DNA of 64,000 nt, taken from Comamonadaceae bacterium UBA2121. GTDB lineage: Bacteria; Pseudomonadota; Gammaproteobacteria; Burkholderiales; Burkholderiaceae_C. Location of the stretch: positions 1 to 64,000 of the forward strand of contig DCYB01000009.1 of assembly GCA_002331385.1 (NCBI GenBank), given 5' to 3'. The translations under genes were made by a program, and so were the position numbers. A model generated the notes under the pieces. That model was not told the origin of the DNA and made no database searches. It was given only the letters and a program-made list of their open reading frames with translations. Within the stretch, counting starts at the first letter, position 1, and each line of letters starts with the position of its first letter. Below, piece after piece: positions 30,561-39,669 of this stretch.

Positions 30561-31840
30561 TCGCTACCGCTCTTATTTTGTTGCTGGTGCTGATCGGATT
30601 GAGCATCCCCGTGGGCGCCGCGCTCGGCGTGTTGGGGCTGACGCTGGATCCGATGTTTTCCATGCTGCCGTTGTCGCGCGCGCTGGGCGAGTTGTCCTGG
30701 AGCGCGAACAACGAATTCCTGCTGGTGGCGATTCCGCTGTTCATCATGCTGGGTGAAGTGCTGCTGCGGGCGGGCTTTGCCGAAAAGATGTATGGCGCGA
30801 TGAGCCTGTGGCTGTCGTGGTTGCCGGGCGGGCTCATGCACGCCAACATCGGCGCGTCCACCCTGTTCTCGGCCACGTCGGGTTCGAGCGTGGCCACGGC
30901 CGCCACCGTGGGCACGGTGGCACTTCCGCAGATCAAACGCTATGGCTACAACGAGCCGCTGTTCCTGGGCAGTCTGGCTGCTGGTGGCACGCTGGGCATC
31001 CTGATTCCGCCGTCCATCAATCTGGTGATCTACGGCGTACTGACCAATTCGTCGGTGCCCAAGCTGTACCTCGCGGGCATCATCCCCGGCTTCGCCATGG
31101 CGGCGCTGTTCATTCTCACGATCGTCGTGGCCTGCGTGGTCAAGCCGTCGTGGGGCGGGCAGAAAATCCATGCCAGCTGGGGCGAGCGGATGCGCAGTCT
31201 GGTGCATCTGGCACCGCCGATGTTCATCTTCCTGCTGGTGGTGGGCTCGATCTACGCCGGGCTGGCCACGCCGACAGAAGCCGCTGCGCTGGGCGTGCTG
31301 GGGGCGCTGATCCTGGCCGCATGGTTCCGCAAGCTCACGTGGACGATGTTGCGCGAAGCGATCGAGGGCACGATGCGTTCGACCGCCATGATCATGCTGA
31401 TCGTGATTGCCGCGGGCTTCCTGAACTTCGTGATGTCCGCCATCGGCCTGACGACCGCGCTCACCGACTCGATCACCGGGCTCGGCCTGTCGCCCGCATG
31501 GATGCTGCTGGTGCTGGTGATCTTCTATCTGGTGCTGGGGTGCTTCATGGAGACGCTCTCCATGATGATCACCACCATCCCGATCGTCGCTCCCATCATG
31601 ATCGCGCTCGGCTACGACCCCATCTGGCTGGGCATCGTGATCATCATTCTGGTGGAGGCGGCGCTCATCACACCGCCTGTCGGGCTGAACCTGTTTGTGG
31701 TGCAAAGCCTGCGCAAATCCGGCTCGATGAACGCGGTGATCATCGGATCGCTGCCCTTCGTTGCCGCCATGTTCCTGATGCTGCTGATGCTCGCCCTGGT
31801 GCCTGATCTGGCGCTGTGGCTGCCGCGCGTTTTTGGTTGA
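30557..31840 (+). CDS. TRAP transporter large permease (DctM family)
   Basis: The 427-residue protein forms the ion-coupled translocation channel. It has about twelve hydrophobic segments and the DctM patterns FIMLGEVLLRAGFAEKMY, GASTLFSATSGSSVATAATVG and LIPPSINLVIYG. ATG 30557 overlaps the dctQ stop, so it is translationally coupled. Confidence 0.94.
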   Translation: MIATALILLLVLIGLSIPVGAALGVLGLTLDPMFSMLPLSRALGELSWSANNEFLLVAIPLFIMLGEVLLRAGFAEKMYGAMSLWLSWLPGGLMHANIGASTLFSATSGSSVATAATVGTVALPQIKRYGYNEPLFLGSLAAGGTLGILIPPSINLVIYGVLTNSSVPKLYLAGIIPGFAMAALFILTIVVACVVKPSWGGQKIHASWGERMRSLVHLAPPMFIFLLVVGSIYAGLATPTEAAALGVLGALILAAWFRKLTWTMLREAIEGTMRSTAMIMLIVIAAGFLNFVMSAIGLTTALTDSITGLGLSPAWMLLVLVIFYLVLGCFMETLSMMITTIPIVAPIMIALGYDPIWLGIVIIILVEAALITPPVGLNLFVVQSLRKSGSMNAVIIGSLPFVAAMFLMLLMLALVPDLALWLPRVFG

Positions 31841-31866
31841 ACCGACTCTCAAAAGAATTCATTGTC

Positions 31867-32559
31867 ATGAAAGCCCATTTCCAAATTGAATCCGCCAACA
31901 AGGCGCAAGAACTCTCTGTCGACGTGCACACGCTGATCGTGGCTGGCTGGGCCGGTCGCGACATGGCGGCCATCGAACACCACATCGAAGAACTGGCCGA
32001 ACTGGGCGTGCCGCGTCCCAGCGCCGTGCCGCTGTACTACCGCATCGCAAACAACCAGCTCACGCAAGCCGAGCGTGTGCAGGTGGTGGGAGAAAACTCC
32101 TCCGGCGAGATCGAGGCGCTGGTGTTCGCAGCCGGTGGCCGCCTGTACATCGGCCTGGCGTCGGATCACACCGATCGCAAACTCGAGGCCTACAGCGTCG
32201 CGCTGTCCAAGCAGGTATGCGCCAAGCCGGCGGGCAGGGCGGCATGGGATTACGCGGACGTGGAGGGCCACTGGGACGAGCTCATCGTGCGCTCGTGGAT
32301 CGAAGAGAAGGGCGAGCGCGTGCTGTATCAGGAAGGCCCGATCGCGTCGCTGCGCACCCCGCGCGATCTGATCAACGGCTATCTGGCCGCCACGGGTACA
32401 GCGGCATTTTCGGACGGCATGGCAATGACCTGTGGCACAGTGGCCGCGATAGGCGGCATCCGTCCATCGAACGTGTTCGAAATGGAGTTGCACGATCCGC
32501 GCCTGAACCGTTCACTGCGTCATCGCTACACGTTGGACATCCTGCCCGACGTGGCCTGA
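31867..32559 (+). CDS. DUF2848 family protein
   Basis: The 230-residue protein matches the DUF2848 family in my recall (AGWAGRD near the start, VPLYYRIAN, SDHTDRKLEAYSVALSKQ, FEMELHDP near the end). The family has no firmly assigned reaction; its layout recalls fumarylacetoacetase-type enzymes, with acidic residues in ELHDP and a His in SDHTD as possible metal ligands. It lies between the TRAP permease and an amidase in one operon, so it probably handles the imported compound. Confidence 0.82.
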   Translation: MKAHFQIESANKAQELSVDVHTLIVAGWAGRDMAAIEHHIEELAELGVPRPSAVPLYYRIANNQLTQAERVQVVGENSSGEIEALVFAAGGRLYIGLASDHTDRKLEAYSVALSKQVCAKPAGRAAWDYADVEGHWDELIVRSWIEEKGERVLYQEGPIASLRTPRDLINGYLAATGTAAFSDGMAMTCGTVAAIGGIRPSNVFEMELHDPRLNRSLRHRYTLDILPDVA

Positions 32560-32591
32560 GGCAACTCCTGTTTATTTGAAGAAGGCTACAC

Positions 32592-33905
32592 ATGAGCAAC
32601 CGTTCCGTTGAGCGCACCGAGCAGGCGCTCGCGGCCATCGAGGCCGCGGGTGACGAGGGGCGCCGCATTTTCACCAAGGTCTACGCCGACGCCGCACGCG
32701 AAGCGGCGCGCGCAGCCGACGAGCGCGCCGCGCGCGGCCTCTCGCTCGGCCCGCTGGATGGCCGTGTCGTTTCGGTCAAGGATTTGTTCGACGTGGCTGG
32801 CGAAGCCACCACCGCGGGTTCTGCGGTGATGCGCCATGCCGCGCCGGCAAAGTCTGACGCGCTGATTGTGCAACGCCTGCGTGCGGGCGGCGCGGTGATC
32901 GTGGGCAAGACCAACATGACGGAGTTCGCGTTCTCCGGCATCGGTATCAATCCACACTTTGGCACGCCAGGCAATGCGCGCGATGCGACGCGCATTCCGG
33001 GTGGCTCGTCCAGCGGCGCAGGCGTGGCCGTGGCGCGTGGCATGTCGGAGATTTCGATCGGCTCGGACACGGGCGGATCGGTGCGCATTCCGTCCGCGCT
33101 GAACGGCATCACCGGCTGGAAGCCAACGCAGGCGCGTGTCTCGCGCGAAGGCGCGTTTCCGCTGTCCTTCAGCCTCGACACCGTTGGCCCGCTGGCGCGC
33201 AGCGTGCGCGATTGCGTGCAGGCCGATGCCGTTCTCAGCGGCGAGTCGCGTGCGCCTGCCGTTGCGCGCCGTTCGGTGAGCGGCCTGCGCCTCGGGATTC
33301 CGCGCGGCCTGCTGTTCACCCAGGCCGATGCGGACGTGCTGGCCTCGTTTGAAGCCCTGGTGCAGGCGTTGTCCGCCACCGGCGCGCGCGTGGCAGACAT
33401 GGATCTGGAGCAGTGGATGACTGCGCCGTTCAAGCTGCAGGAGCGCGGCACGCTGATCGCGTCCGAAGCCAGCCACATTCACGCGGCCACGGTGCGCGAC
33501 CACGCGAGCGAAATCGACCAGCGCGTGCTGGCCCGGATCCGCGCGGGCGAGGAAATCCCGGCGCCGTACTACGTCGGCCTGCAACGCGAGCGCGCTCGCT
33601 GGCAAGGTCTGCTTGACGAGCAGATGGCCGATCTGGATGCGCTCATCCTGCCCACTGTTCCCGTCGTTGCGCCGCGCATCGATGATCTTCAAACCGACAC
33701 CGAATTGTTCCAGCGCACCAACTTGCTGGTGCTGCGCAATCCGTCCGTCTTCAACTTCTACGATCTGCCTGCGCTGTCGCTGCCCATCCAGACCGAAGCG
33801 GGCGAATTGCCGCGCGCCGTGATGGTGGTGGGGCGTCGCGGAGGGGACAGTGCGTTGCTGTCCATCGGCGTCGCTCTACAGGAGCAAATCGACCTGCTGC
33901 GTTGA
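32592..33905 (+). CDS. Amidase (amidase-signature family)
   Basis: The 437-residue protein hydrolyses a carbon–nitrogen amide bond. The Ser-cisSer-Lys triad is visible: Lys63 in VSVKDLF, the cis-Ser in PGGSSSGAG (137–144) and the nucleophile Ser163 in DTGGSVRIPS. It resembles AtzF/GatA-like amidases; GatA is unlikely because there is no gatB or gatC nearby and the gene ends a transport operon. AAGAAGG lies upstream of the ATG. The substrate is presumably delivered by the TRAP system encoded just before it. Confidence 0.92.
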   Translation: MSNRSVERTEQALAAIEAAGDEGRRIFTKVYADAAREAARAADERAARGLSLGPLDGRVVSVKDLFDVAGEATTAGSAVMRHAAPAKSDALIVQRLRAGGAVIVGKTNMTEFAFSGIGINPHFGTPGNARDATRIPGGSSSGAGVAVARGMSEISIGSDTGGSVRIPSALNGITGWKPTQARVSREGAFPLSFSLDTVGPLARSVRDCVQADAVLSGESRAPAVARRSVSGLRLGIPRGLLFTQADADVLASFEALVQALSATGARVADMDLEQWMTAPFKLQERGTLIASEASHIHAATVRDHASEIDQRVLARIRAGEEIPAPYYVGLQRERARWQGLLDEQMADLDALILPTVPVVAPRIDDLQTDTELFQRTNLLVLRNPSVFNFYDLPALSLPIQTEAGELPRAVMVVGRRGGDSALLSIGVALQEQIDLLR

Positions 33906-34026
33906 CTTTTCAGGCGTGTCTGGCCCGTTGAGCCGACAGCGGCAATGGTGTTACGGGAACGCTAGAATTCGTGCGGGGTTTTTAGGCCCTGTATCGAGTT
34001 CCCCCCGATGCGCAATTGTTGCTTTG

Positions 34027-34043
34027 GTAAGGCGTGGCCTTAC
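34027..34043. repeat. Inverted repeat upstream of the H-NS-like gene
   Basis: A perfect 7-bp inverted repeat, GTAAGGC / GCCTTAC, with a 3-base centre, 30 bases before the ATG. In the mRNA leader it would form a stable hairpin; it may also be an operator. Confidence 0.4.
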
Positions 34044-34073
34044 AACTGCAAACCCTGTTTTCCCGGATAGACC

Positions 34074-34346
34074 ATGACAACCTACAAAGAACTTCTGGCG
34101 CAAAAGAAAGCGCTGGATCAACAAATCGCGGACGCGCGCAAGACGGCTTCCAAGTCGGCACTGGCGACCGTGCATGAGCTCATCGCCGAATTCGGCTTCA
34201 CTGCGCAACAGGTGTTCCCATGGAAGCCTGCCACCAAGGCCGCCGCCAAATACCGGGACCCGCTCAGCGGTGCCACCTGGAGCGGTCGTGGCAAGCCGCC
34301 CAAGTGGATCGTGGGCAAGGATCGCGCCGAGTTTGAAATCGAGTGA
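34074..34346 (+). CDS. H-NS-family nucleoid protein
   Basis: The 90-residue protein has an N-terminal oligomerisation helix (MTTYKELLAQKKALDQQIADAR) and the C-terminal DNA-binding motif YRDPLSGATWSGRGKPPKWI, which holds the Trp-Ser-Gly-Arg-Gly core that reads AT-rich minor grooves. Betaproteobacterial Bv3F/HvrA-like proteins have this size. It is monocistronic with its own terminator. Such proteins silence transferred AT-rich genes. Confidence 0.93.
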   Translation: MTTYKELLAQKKALDQQIADARKTASKSALATVHELIAEFGFTAQQVFPWKPATKAAAKYRDPLSGATWSGRGKPPKWIVGKDRAEFEIE

Positions 34347-34380
34347 ACGGCGCGTCCGCGTGACGTTGACATCGCAAACA

Positions 34381-34406
34381 GGGGCAGTCATCACTGCCCC
34401 TTTTTT
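34381..34406 (+). terminator. Terminator of the H-NS-like gene
   Basis: A perfect 8-bp stem GGGGCAGT / ACTGCCCC with a 4-base loop, followed by six T residues. Confidence 0.95.
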
Positions 34407-34506
34407 GTGCGCGCGTTTTGCGGGCGCTGGCAAGTCGTGACGCGAATGATGCAGAGCGTTTTGGGGACGTCACACCAGACACATGTATTTGGCATACAGT
34501 GTGGAT

Positions 34507-35259
34507 ATGGATCAATTCTCTCGTACGTTGAATCTTGCCGGAGCCTCCAACTTCCGTGATCTGGGTGGCTATCGCGGCGATGAGGGGCGCACTGTGCGCT
34601 GGCGCAAGCTGTTTCGCTCGGACCATCTGGCGGCGCTGACCGCGCAGGACACGCAAGCGATTGCCGATCTGGGCGTGACCCGCGCACTGGATTTTCGCGG
34701 TCAGGATGAGCGCACTGCGCAGGCATACGAACTGCCCAATGTGCGTTACCACGCACTCTCGATCGAGCCCACGGTGGTGCAGCGCGCCAAGGAAATGGTG
34801 AGCGCAGGGCAGCAGATGACGGCGTCCATCGCCGTCGGTCTGATGCAGGACACTTACCGCGATTTCGTCACGCACAACGCGCGTGAATATGCCCTGCTGT
34901 TCGAGCACCTGCTGGACAGCGATGCACCTCTGGTCTTCCATTGCACGGCGGGCAAGGACCGCACCGGCTTTGCTGCCGCGCTCATCCTGTCGAGTCTGGG
35001 CGTGTCGCGCGCGGTGATCATGGAGGACTACCTGCTCACGAATGGTCTGTACCGCCGTCCGGCCAGCGTGAACAACGGCGCGCCGAACGAGGTGCTGAAT
35101 GTGCTGTGGCGCGTGCAGGAAGATTTCCTGGAAGCCGCCTTCGATGCGCTCGAGCGCGACTACGGTGGCGTCGAGCCGTATCTGACGCAGCAACTCAAGC
35201 TCGGGGAGAAGGAGCGTGCGCGGCTGGCGCAGCTGTATCTCGCGCCCCATGCGAGCTGA
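34507..35259 (+). CDS. Tyrosine/dual-specificity protein phosphatase
   Basis: The 250-residue protein has the phosphatase P-loop HCTAGKDRTG, with the nucleophilic Cys and phosphate-binding Arg, preceded by the N-terminal signature ASNFRDLGGY that marks the Y_phosphatase3 family of bacterial tyrosine or phosphoinositide phosphatases. ATG 34507 was chosen because the family begins close to it; an in-frame ATG at 34483 would add 8 residues. A motif shared with the TRAP operon promoter lies at 34489–34503. No substrate can be named. Confidence 0.88.
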   Translation: MDQFSRTLNLAGASNFRDLGGYRGDEGRTVRWRKLFRSDHLAALTAQDTQAIADLGVTRALDFRGQDERTAQAYELPNVRYHALSIEPTVVQRAKEMVSAGQQMTASIAVGLMQDTYRDFVTHNAREYALLFEHLLDSDAPLVFHCTAGKDRTGFAAALILSSLGVSRAVIMEDYLLTNGLYRRPASVNNGAPNEVLNVLWRVQEDFLEAAFDALERDYGGVEPYLTQQLKLGEKERARLAQLYLAPHAS

Positions 35260-35290
35260 TCGGACAGCGGAACGCGGACGGCAGACATAA

Positions 35291-35321
35291 AAAAACCGGC
35301 TCCATACAGAGCCGGTTTTTT
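35291..35321. terminator. Bidirectional terminator
   Basis: A perfect 12-bp stem AAAAACCGGCTC / GAGCCGGTTTTT with a 6-base loop, flanked by A and T runs. It lies between the convergent phosphatase gene and HU-like gene and can end both. Confidence 0.95.
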
Positions 35322-35344
35322 GTTGCCTGGGCGGCTTGCCGTGA

Positions 35345-35785
35345 TCAGGCGGCTGCGTCCTTGAGCTTTTTCAGGGCGCGTGTCTTGATCTTCACGGTTG
35401 CAGGCTTGGGATCGAACCAGCGCTCTTCGCCTGTGAACGGATCCTTGCCGAAGCGCTTCTTCTTGGCGGGCACTTGCAGCACGCCGATCTTCAGCAGACC
35501 GGGCAGCGTGAACTCGCCGGAGCCCTTCTTGTGCACCGATGCCAGGATGGCGCCTTCCAGCGCAGCCAGCACGGCCTTGACGGCCTTGGGTTCAACAGCG
35601 CTCTGAGCGGCCAGATGGGCGATCAGGGTGGACTTGTTGAACGGGTCCTTGATGGGCTTCAGAGCCGCAGGAGCAGCGGGTGCTGCAGCAGCGGTCTTCT
35701 TGGCTGCGGGAGCAGCGGCCTTTGCTTTCGCCTGGACGGGAGCGGCCTTCTTTGCGGGCGCGCTCGCTTTCTTTGCAGTTGCCAT
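35345..35785 (-). CDS. HU-family DNA-binding protein with Lys/Ala-rich N-terminal tail
   Basis: The 146-residue protein has a low-complexity N-terminal tail (1–45) of Ala, Lys and Pro resembling histone H1/AlgP, then an HU/IHF domain (about 46–146) with FNKSTLIAHLA and the β-arm region GVLQVPAKKKRFGKDPFTGEE. The β-arm lacks the usual RNPQTG sequence and carries RFGKDPFTGE instead. HU proteins bend and compact DNA. The nearby PhaM-like protein bears a very similar tail at its other end. Confidence 0.92.
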   Translation of the reverse strand: MATAKKASAPAKKAAPVQAKAKAAAPAAKKTAAAAPAAPAALKPIKDPFNKSTLIAHLAAQSAVEPKAVKAVLAALEGAILASVHKKGSGEFTLPGLLKIGVLQVPAKKKRFGKDPFTGEERWFDPKPATVKIKTRALKKLKDAAA

Positions 35786-36040
35786 GATGAAGTTGGTTGT
35801 TTATCTGTTTACTTGGATGACTCGCCAGCAGTGCTGGTGTCGGCATTCTAGGGCGAGATTTCGAATGCGGGTGCAGTGTGCGGGAACAAAGATGCGCGAA
35901 ATCTGCATTGGCCCTCTTTTTTTAGGCGAAAGAGCCACGCGAATACTGGTTTTTACGGTGTCTTGTGCAACCGCGTTAAGCTGTGCAATGAGAGATCATC
36001 AGGTTCTCTTGAACATCCCGCAACGCATCGGAGACACACC

Positions 36041-36868
36041 ATGAGCGACAGCGACAACACACCCTTCGGATTTGGACGTTTTGTACCGGGCTTCGATTTC
36101 CTGCAAAACCTCGCGAAAGGCGCAACCACTGGCGTCTCCGCGATGCCGGGACTCGCGAGCTGGGTGGCTCCCACCGTCAGCGTGGAAGAGATCGACAAGC
36201 GCATCGGCGAGTTGAAGTCGGTGCAGTTCTGGCTGGAGCAAAACTCACGCGCACTCGCAGCCACCGTGCAGGCGTTGGAGGTGCAGAAGATGACGCTCGC
36301 TACGCTGGAAAACATGAACGTCGCCATGGGCGATTTCGCCGGTGCGTTCGGCGCCACTATGAGCGAGGCTGTCAGCGGCAAGCACAAGGACAAGGTAGCC
36401 GCTGCCGCACCCGCTCCCGCTCCCGCGCCCGAAGCCGAAAAACCGCAGACCCATGGCGCCAGGAAGCAGGACGCCGAGAGCAAGGACACGAATGCGTTCG
36501 CCTCTGCCGCAGCCGGCATGGTGGATCCGGTGCAGTGGTGGACCTCGCTCACGAACCAGTTTCAGGAAATTGCCGCCAACGCCATGCGCGACGTGGCCAA
36601 GCATGCTGCAAACGCTCCCGCTGCGGCAACTGCGGGCAGCGGCGTGGCCGCCGATGCGTTCAAGGCCGCATCCGACATGGCCACGCAGTTAGCCGAGCAA
36701 GGCATGAAGGGCGCGCAGGAGATGACGCGCAGCGCCATGTCGGCGACCACTGCGCGCAGCAAGAGTGCGAGCGCCAAGAGCGCGCCCGCGAAGAAGGCTC
36801 CGGCCAAAAAGGCCGCGCCAGCCAAAGCGGCTGCCAAGGCCAGCAAAGCGAAGTCACCCGGTCGATGA
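36041..36868 (+). CDS. phaM: PhaM-like polyhydroxyalkanoate granule protein
   Basis: PhaM, studied in Ralstonia eutropha, activates PHA synthase, coats PHA granules and binds the nucleoid so that granules are shared at cell division. The 275-residue protein has the N-terminal PhaM pattern FGRFVPGFDFLQNLAKGA and LASWVAPTVSVEEIDKRI followed by QFWLEQNSRALAATVQALEVQK. An Ala-rich central linker follows, then a C-terminal Lys/Ala/Pro tail (about 240–275) with AKKAPAKKAAPAK repeats that can bind DNA. Start ATG 36041 follows a GGAG site. Confidence 0.88.
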   Translation: MSDSDNTPFGFGRFVPGFDFLQNLAKGATTGVSAMPGLASWVAPTVSVEEIDKRIGELKSVQFWLEQNSRALAATVQALEVQKMTLATLENMNVAMGDFAGAFGATMSEAVSGKHKDKVAAAAPAPAPAPEAEKPQTHGARKQDAESKDTNAFASAAAGMVDPVQWWTSLTNQFQEIAANAMRDVAKHAANAPAAATAGSGVAADAFKAASDMATQLAEQGMKGAQEMTRSAMSATTARSKSASAKSAPAKKAPAKKAAPAKAAAKASKAKSPGR

Positions 36869-36916
36869 AGCGTGAATGAAGGAGCGGCGCCAGTTGCGGT
36901 GTGACTGGCCAGGCAG

Positions 36917-38218
36917 ATGACGAATCGATTGTTTCCCTCAGGACATGCCACGCATCCGCAGTGGCGCATGGCCGCAGCGCTGGTCCTGGCGCAATTGAAG
37001 GCCCAGATGGCGCTGCCCGGATATGCGCGATCGCCCTCGCTCGGCCTGCTCTACATCACCGACCATTACGCCGCCGATGCGCGTGAACTGCTGGCCTTCA
37101 TGGAGCAGTAACTCCCCGACGTGAAGGGCTGGAGCGGCACCGTCGGCGTCGGCGTGGCGGGCAACAACGTGGAGTACTTCGACGAGCCCGCACTGTCGGT
37201 CATGCTCTGCGATCTGCCGCCCGATCAATGGCGCATTTTCTCCGGCATCGCGCCGCCACCGCGCGCGGGCTCGGGCGACTGGGAAACACGCTTCGCACTG
37301 GTGCACGCCGATCAGGAAACACCCGATCTGATCGAGGTGCTGTATGAACTGGCTAGCCGCACGACGTCGCAATATTTGTGCGGTGGACTGAGCGCGAGCC
37401 GCGGGGCGCATGTGCAGTTTGCGCTGGATCGGCTGCGCAACATCGGTCGCAAGGTCCATGCTGACGAGGACGACTCGGGCGTATTGCGCGGCGGTCTTTC
37501 CGGCGTGGCGTTCAGCCCGGCTGTGCAATGGGTGTCGCGCGTGACGCATGGCTGTCGTCCCATCGGTCCGTGGTCCATCGTCACGGCGGTGCATGAAAAT
37601 CTCGTGCTCGAACTCGATGGGGTTCCGGCGCTCGATGTGCTGCTGGAGACGCTGAACGTGTCGCTGCAGGGGGATACCCAACTCGCCATCGAGGCCGTGC
37701 GCGCCACGCAGGCAGGGCTGCTCGATGTGGGGCAACCCGAGCCGCGCAGCGCCGGATTTCTCAATGCCGCCACCCGCGTGCGCCACATCGTCGGACTCGA
37801 TGCAACGCGGCGCGGAGTGGCGCTGGCCGAGTCGGTGGAGCAGGGCAGTCTGCTCGCGTTTTGCCAGCGCAACACCAAAGCCGCGCGTGCTGACCTGATG
37901 CGCGTGTGCGCCGAAATTCGTGAAGAGCTCTCGCCGGTGGAGGACTTCTTGCCCGCGCACGGCAACGCGCCCGATCCGGACCTGTTGCCGGATCAGTGGA
38001 GCACTTCGCGCCAGATTCTGGGCGCCGTGTATGTGAGTTGCTCCGCCCGTGGCGGACTGTTCTTCGGTGGTGCCAATGCGGAAATGCAGATCGTGCGGCG
38101 CGCATTGGGGGACGTGCCGCTCACCGGTTTTTTCGCGGGAGGCGAAATCGCCGCGCACCGCCTGTGTGGCTACACAGGCGTGCTCACGGTGTTTGTCGAC
38201 GACGTCCCGGTGCGCTGA
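36917..38218 (+). pseudogene. FIST-domain protein gene broken by an in-frame stop
   Basis: Two open frames in the same phase make up one FIST N + FIST C protein of 433 codons. The first 64 codons (from ATG 36917, with FPSGHATHPQWRMAAAL) end at TAA 37109–37111; the frame then continues without any shift through LPDVKGWSGTVGVGVAGNNVEYF to the end at 38218. The stop stands where the context EQ?LPD suggests GAA (Glu), so a single G-to-T change is enough. A GTG at 37121 could restart translation of the larger part. FIST domains are small-ligand sensory modules of unknown specificity. Confidence 0.85.
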
Positions 38219-38222
38219 GGCT

Positions 38223-39533
38223 TCAGACCCGGCCGAGTGCCGCAGCCGATGGGCTGGAGGCGTGGCCCATGCCGCTGAAGGCAAAGTCCAGCTCCGGCGC
38301 CAGTCCGCTCACGATGCGCGCGATGGACTTGCCCGAGCCGCAGGCGTGTGTCCATCCCAGTGTTCCGTGGCCGGTGTTGAGATACAGATTGCCCACGCGC
38401 GTCTTGCCGATCAACGGGACGTTGCTCGGTGTTGCGGGGCGCAGGCCGCTCCAGAACTGCGCTTGCGTGGGGTCCGCCGCACCGGGGAAGAGTTGCTCCA
38501 CACGGCGCACGATGGCCTCGCAACGCACGCGGTTCAGGGCGCGCTCGTAGCCGTTCAATTCTGCCGTGCCGGCAATGCGCAAGCGATCGCCAGCGCTGCT
38601 GGTGTAGCGCGAGAAAACCAGCTTGAATTCATCGTCGGTCAGGCTCACCTCATAGGCCTTCGAGGCATCCACGACCGGCAGGGTCACCGAATATCCCTTG
38701 GCAGGATAGATCGGCAGCGAGATGCCCAGTGGCCGCGCCAGCAGAGGGCTGAAGGAGCCGGCCGAGAGCACGTAGGCGTCTGCCTGGACGCGCTCGTAGC
38801 GGCCGTCCTCGTTGGTGATCTCCACGTGATCGAGGGTGCCGCCCGCCTCATGCAGGGCAGTGATGTGGCAACCCATGCGAAAGCGCACGCCGGCTTCGGC
38901 ACAGTGGCGTGCCAGCTCGCGGGTGAACAGGTTGGCGTCGCCTGATTCGTCTTCGGCCGTGAACGTGGCACCCGCCAGTTGGTGCTTCACCGTCTGCAAT
39001 GCGGGTTCGATCTGCACGGCATCGTCGGCGCTCACCACACTGCGTTGGCAACCCAGTTCACGCATCTGCTCTGCGGGCGCGAGGGCGGCCTGGAATTCTT
39101 TTTCGTTGGTGTAGAAATGCAGGATGCCTTGCCGACGCTGGTCGTATTGCAGCCCGGTGTCGCGGCGGACCTGCTGCAACGTGTCGCGGCTGTAGGTGCC
39201 GAGGTTCACGATCTGCCGGATGTTGTGGCGCGTACGCCCCGACGTGCATTCGCGCAGGAACCGGATGATCCAGCTCCATTGCTGCGCATCGGCGCGCAGG
39301 CGGAACAGCAGCGGCGCATCCTCTTTGCCCAGCCATTGCAGCACCTTGAGCGGGGCGGAGGGATTGGCCCACGGCTCCGCGTGGCTGACGGAGATTTGTC
39401 CGCCGTTGGCAAAGCTGGTCTCCGCGCCGGGAGTGCTCTGGCGGTCGATCACGGTGACTTCGTGGCCGAGTTGTTGAAGAAAATAGGCGGAGGTGATGCC
39501 GACGACACCGGCACCCAGAACGATCACGCGCAT
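38223..39533 (-). CDS. dadA: D-amino acid dehydrogenase DadA
   Basis: DadA is a membrane-associated FAD enzyme that oxidises D-amino acids to keto acids and passes electrons to quinones. The 436-residue protein begins with the FAD-binding VIVLGAGVVGITSAYFLQQLGHEVTVIDR (dinucleotide-binding GxGxxG and terminal Asp), has the TSFANGGQIS segment typical of DadA, and a C-terminal FAD motif PLIGKTRVGNLYLNTGHGTLGWT. ATG 39533 fits the FAD motif; upstream codons add nothing conserved. A tandem glycine riboswitch lies in its leader, so glycine, perhaps also a substrate, probably controls expression. Confidence 0.94.
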   Translation of the reverse strand: MRVIVLGAGVVGITSAYFLQQLGHEVTVIDRQSTPGAETSFANGGQISVSHAEPWANPSAPLKVLQWLGKEDAPLLFRLRADAQQWSWIIRFLRECTSGRTRHNIRQIVNLGTYSRDTLQQVRRDTGLQYDQRRQGILHFYTNEKEFQAALAPAEQMRELGCQRSVVSADDAVQIEPALQTVKHQLAGATFTAEDESGDANLFTRELARHCAEAGVRFRMGCHITALHEAGGTLDHVEITNEDGRYERVQADAYVLSAGSFSPLLARPLGISLPIYPAKGYSVTLPVVDASKAYEVSLTDDEFKLVFSRYTSSAGDRLRIAGTAELNGYERALNRVRCEAIVRRVEQLFPGAADPTQAQFWSGLRPATPSNVPLIGKTRVGNLYLNTGHGTLGWTHACGSGKSIARIVSGLAPELDFAFSGMGHASSPSAAALGRV

Positions 39534-39669
39534 GTTGTGCAAGCCTTTGTTCAAGGTTTGCGCAGACGCAGAAGTCAGGCGCGCACGCATCCACTGCCAG
39601 GCGAATCATGTCATTGGCGAGTGGCTGAAAAAGCTGCGCGCGCAGACCCTAGTCTGTGCTGCCGCTCCC

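Noticed and set aside
30188..31852. Open frame of about 550 codons antisense to the TRAP permease genes.
   Set aside because: His/Gln/Arg-rich mirror frame of dctQ/dctM; the sense genes have clear family motifs.
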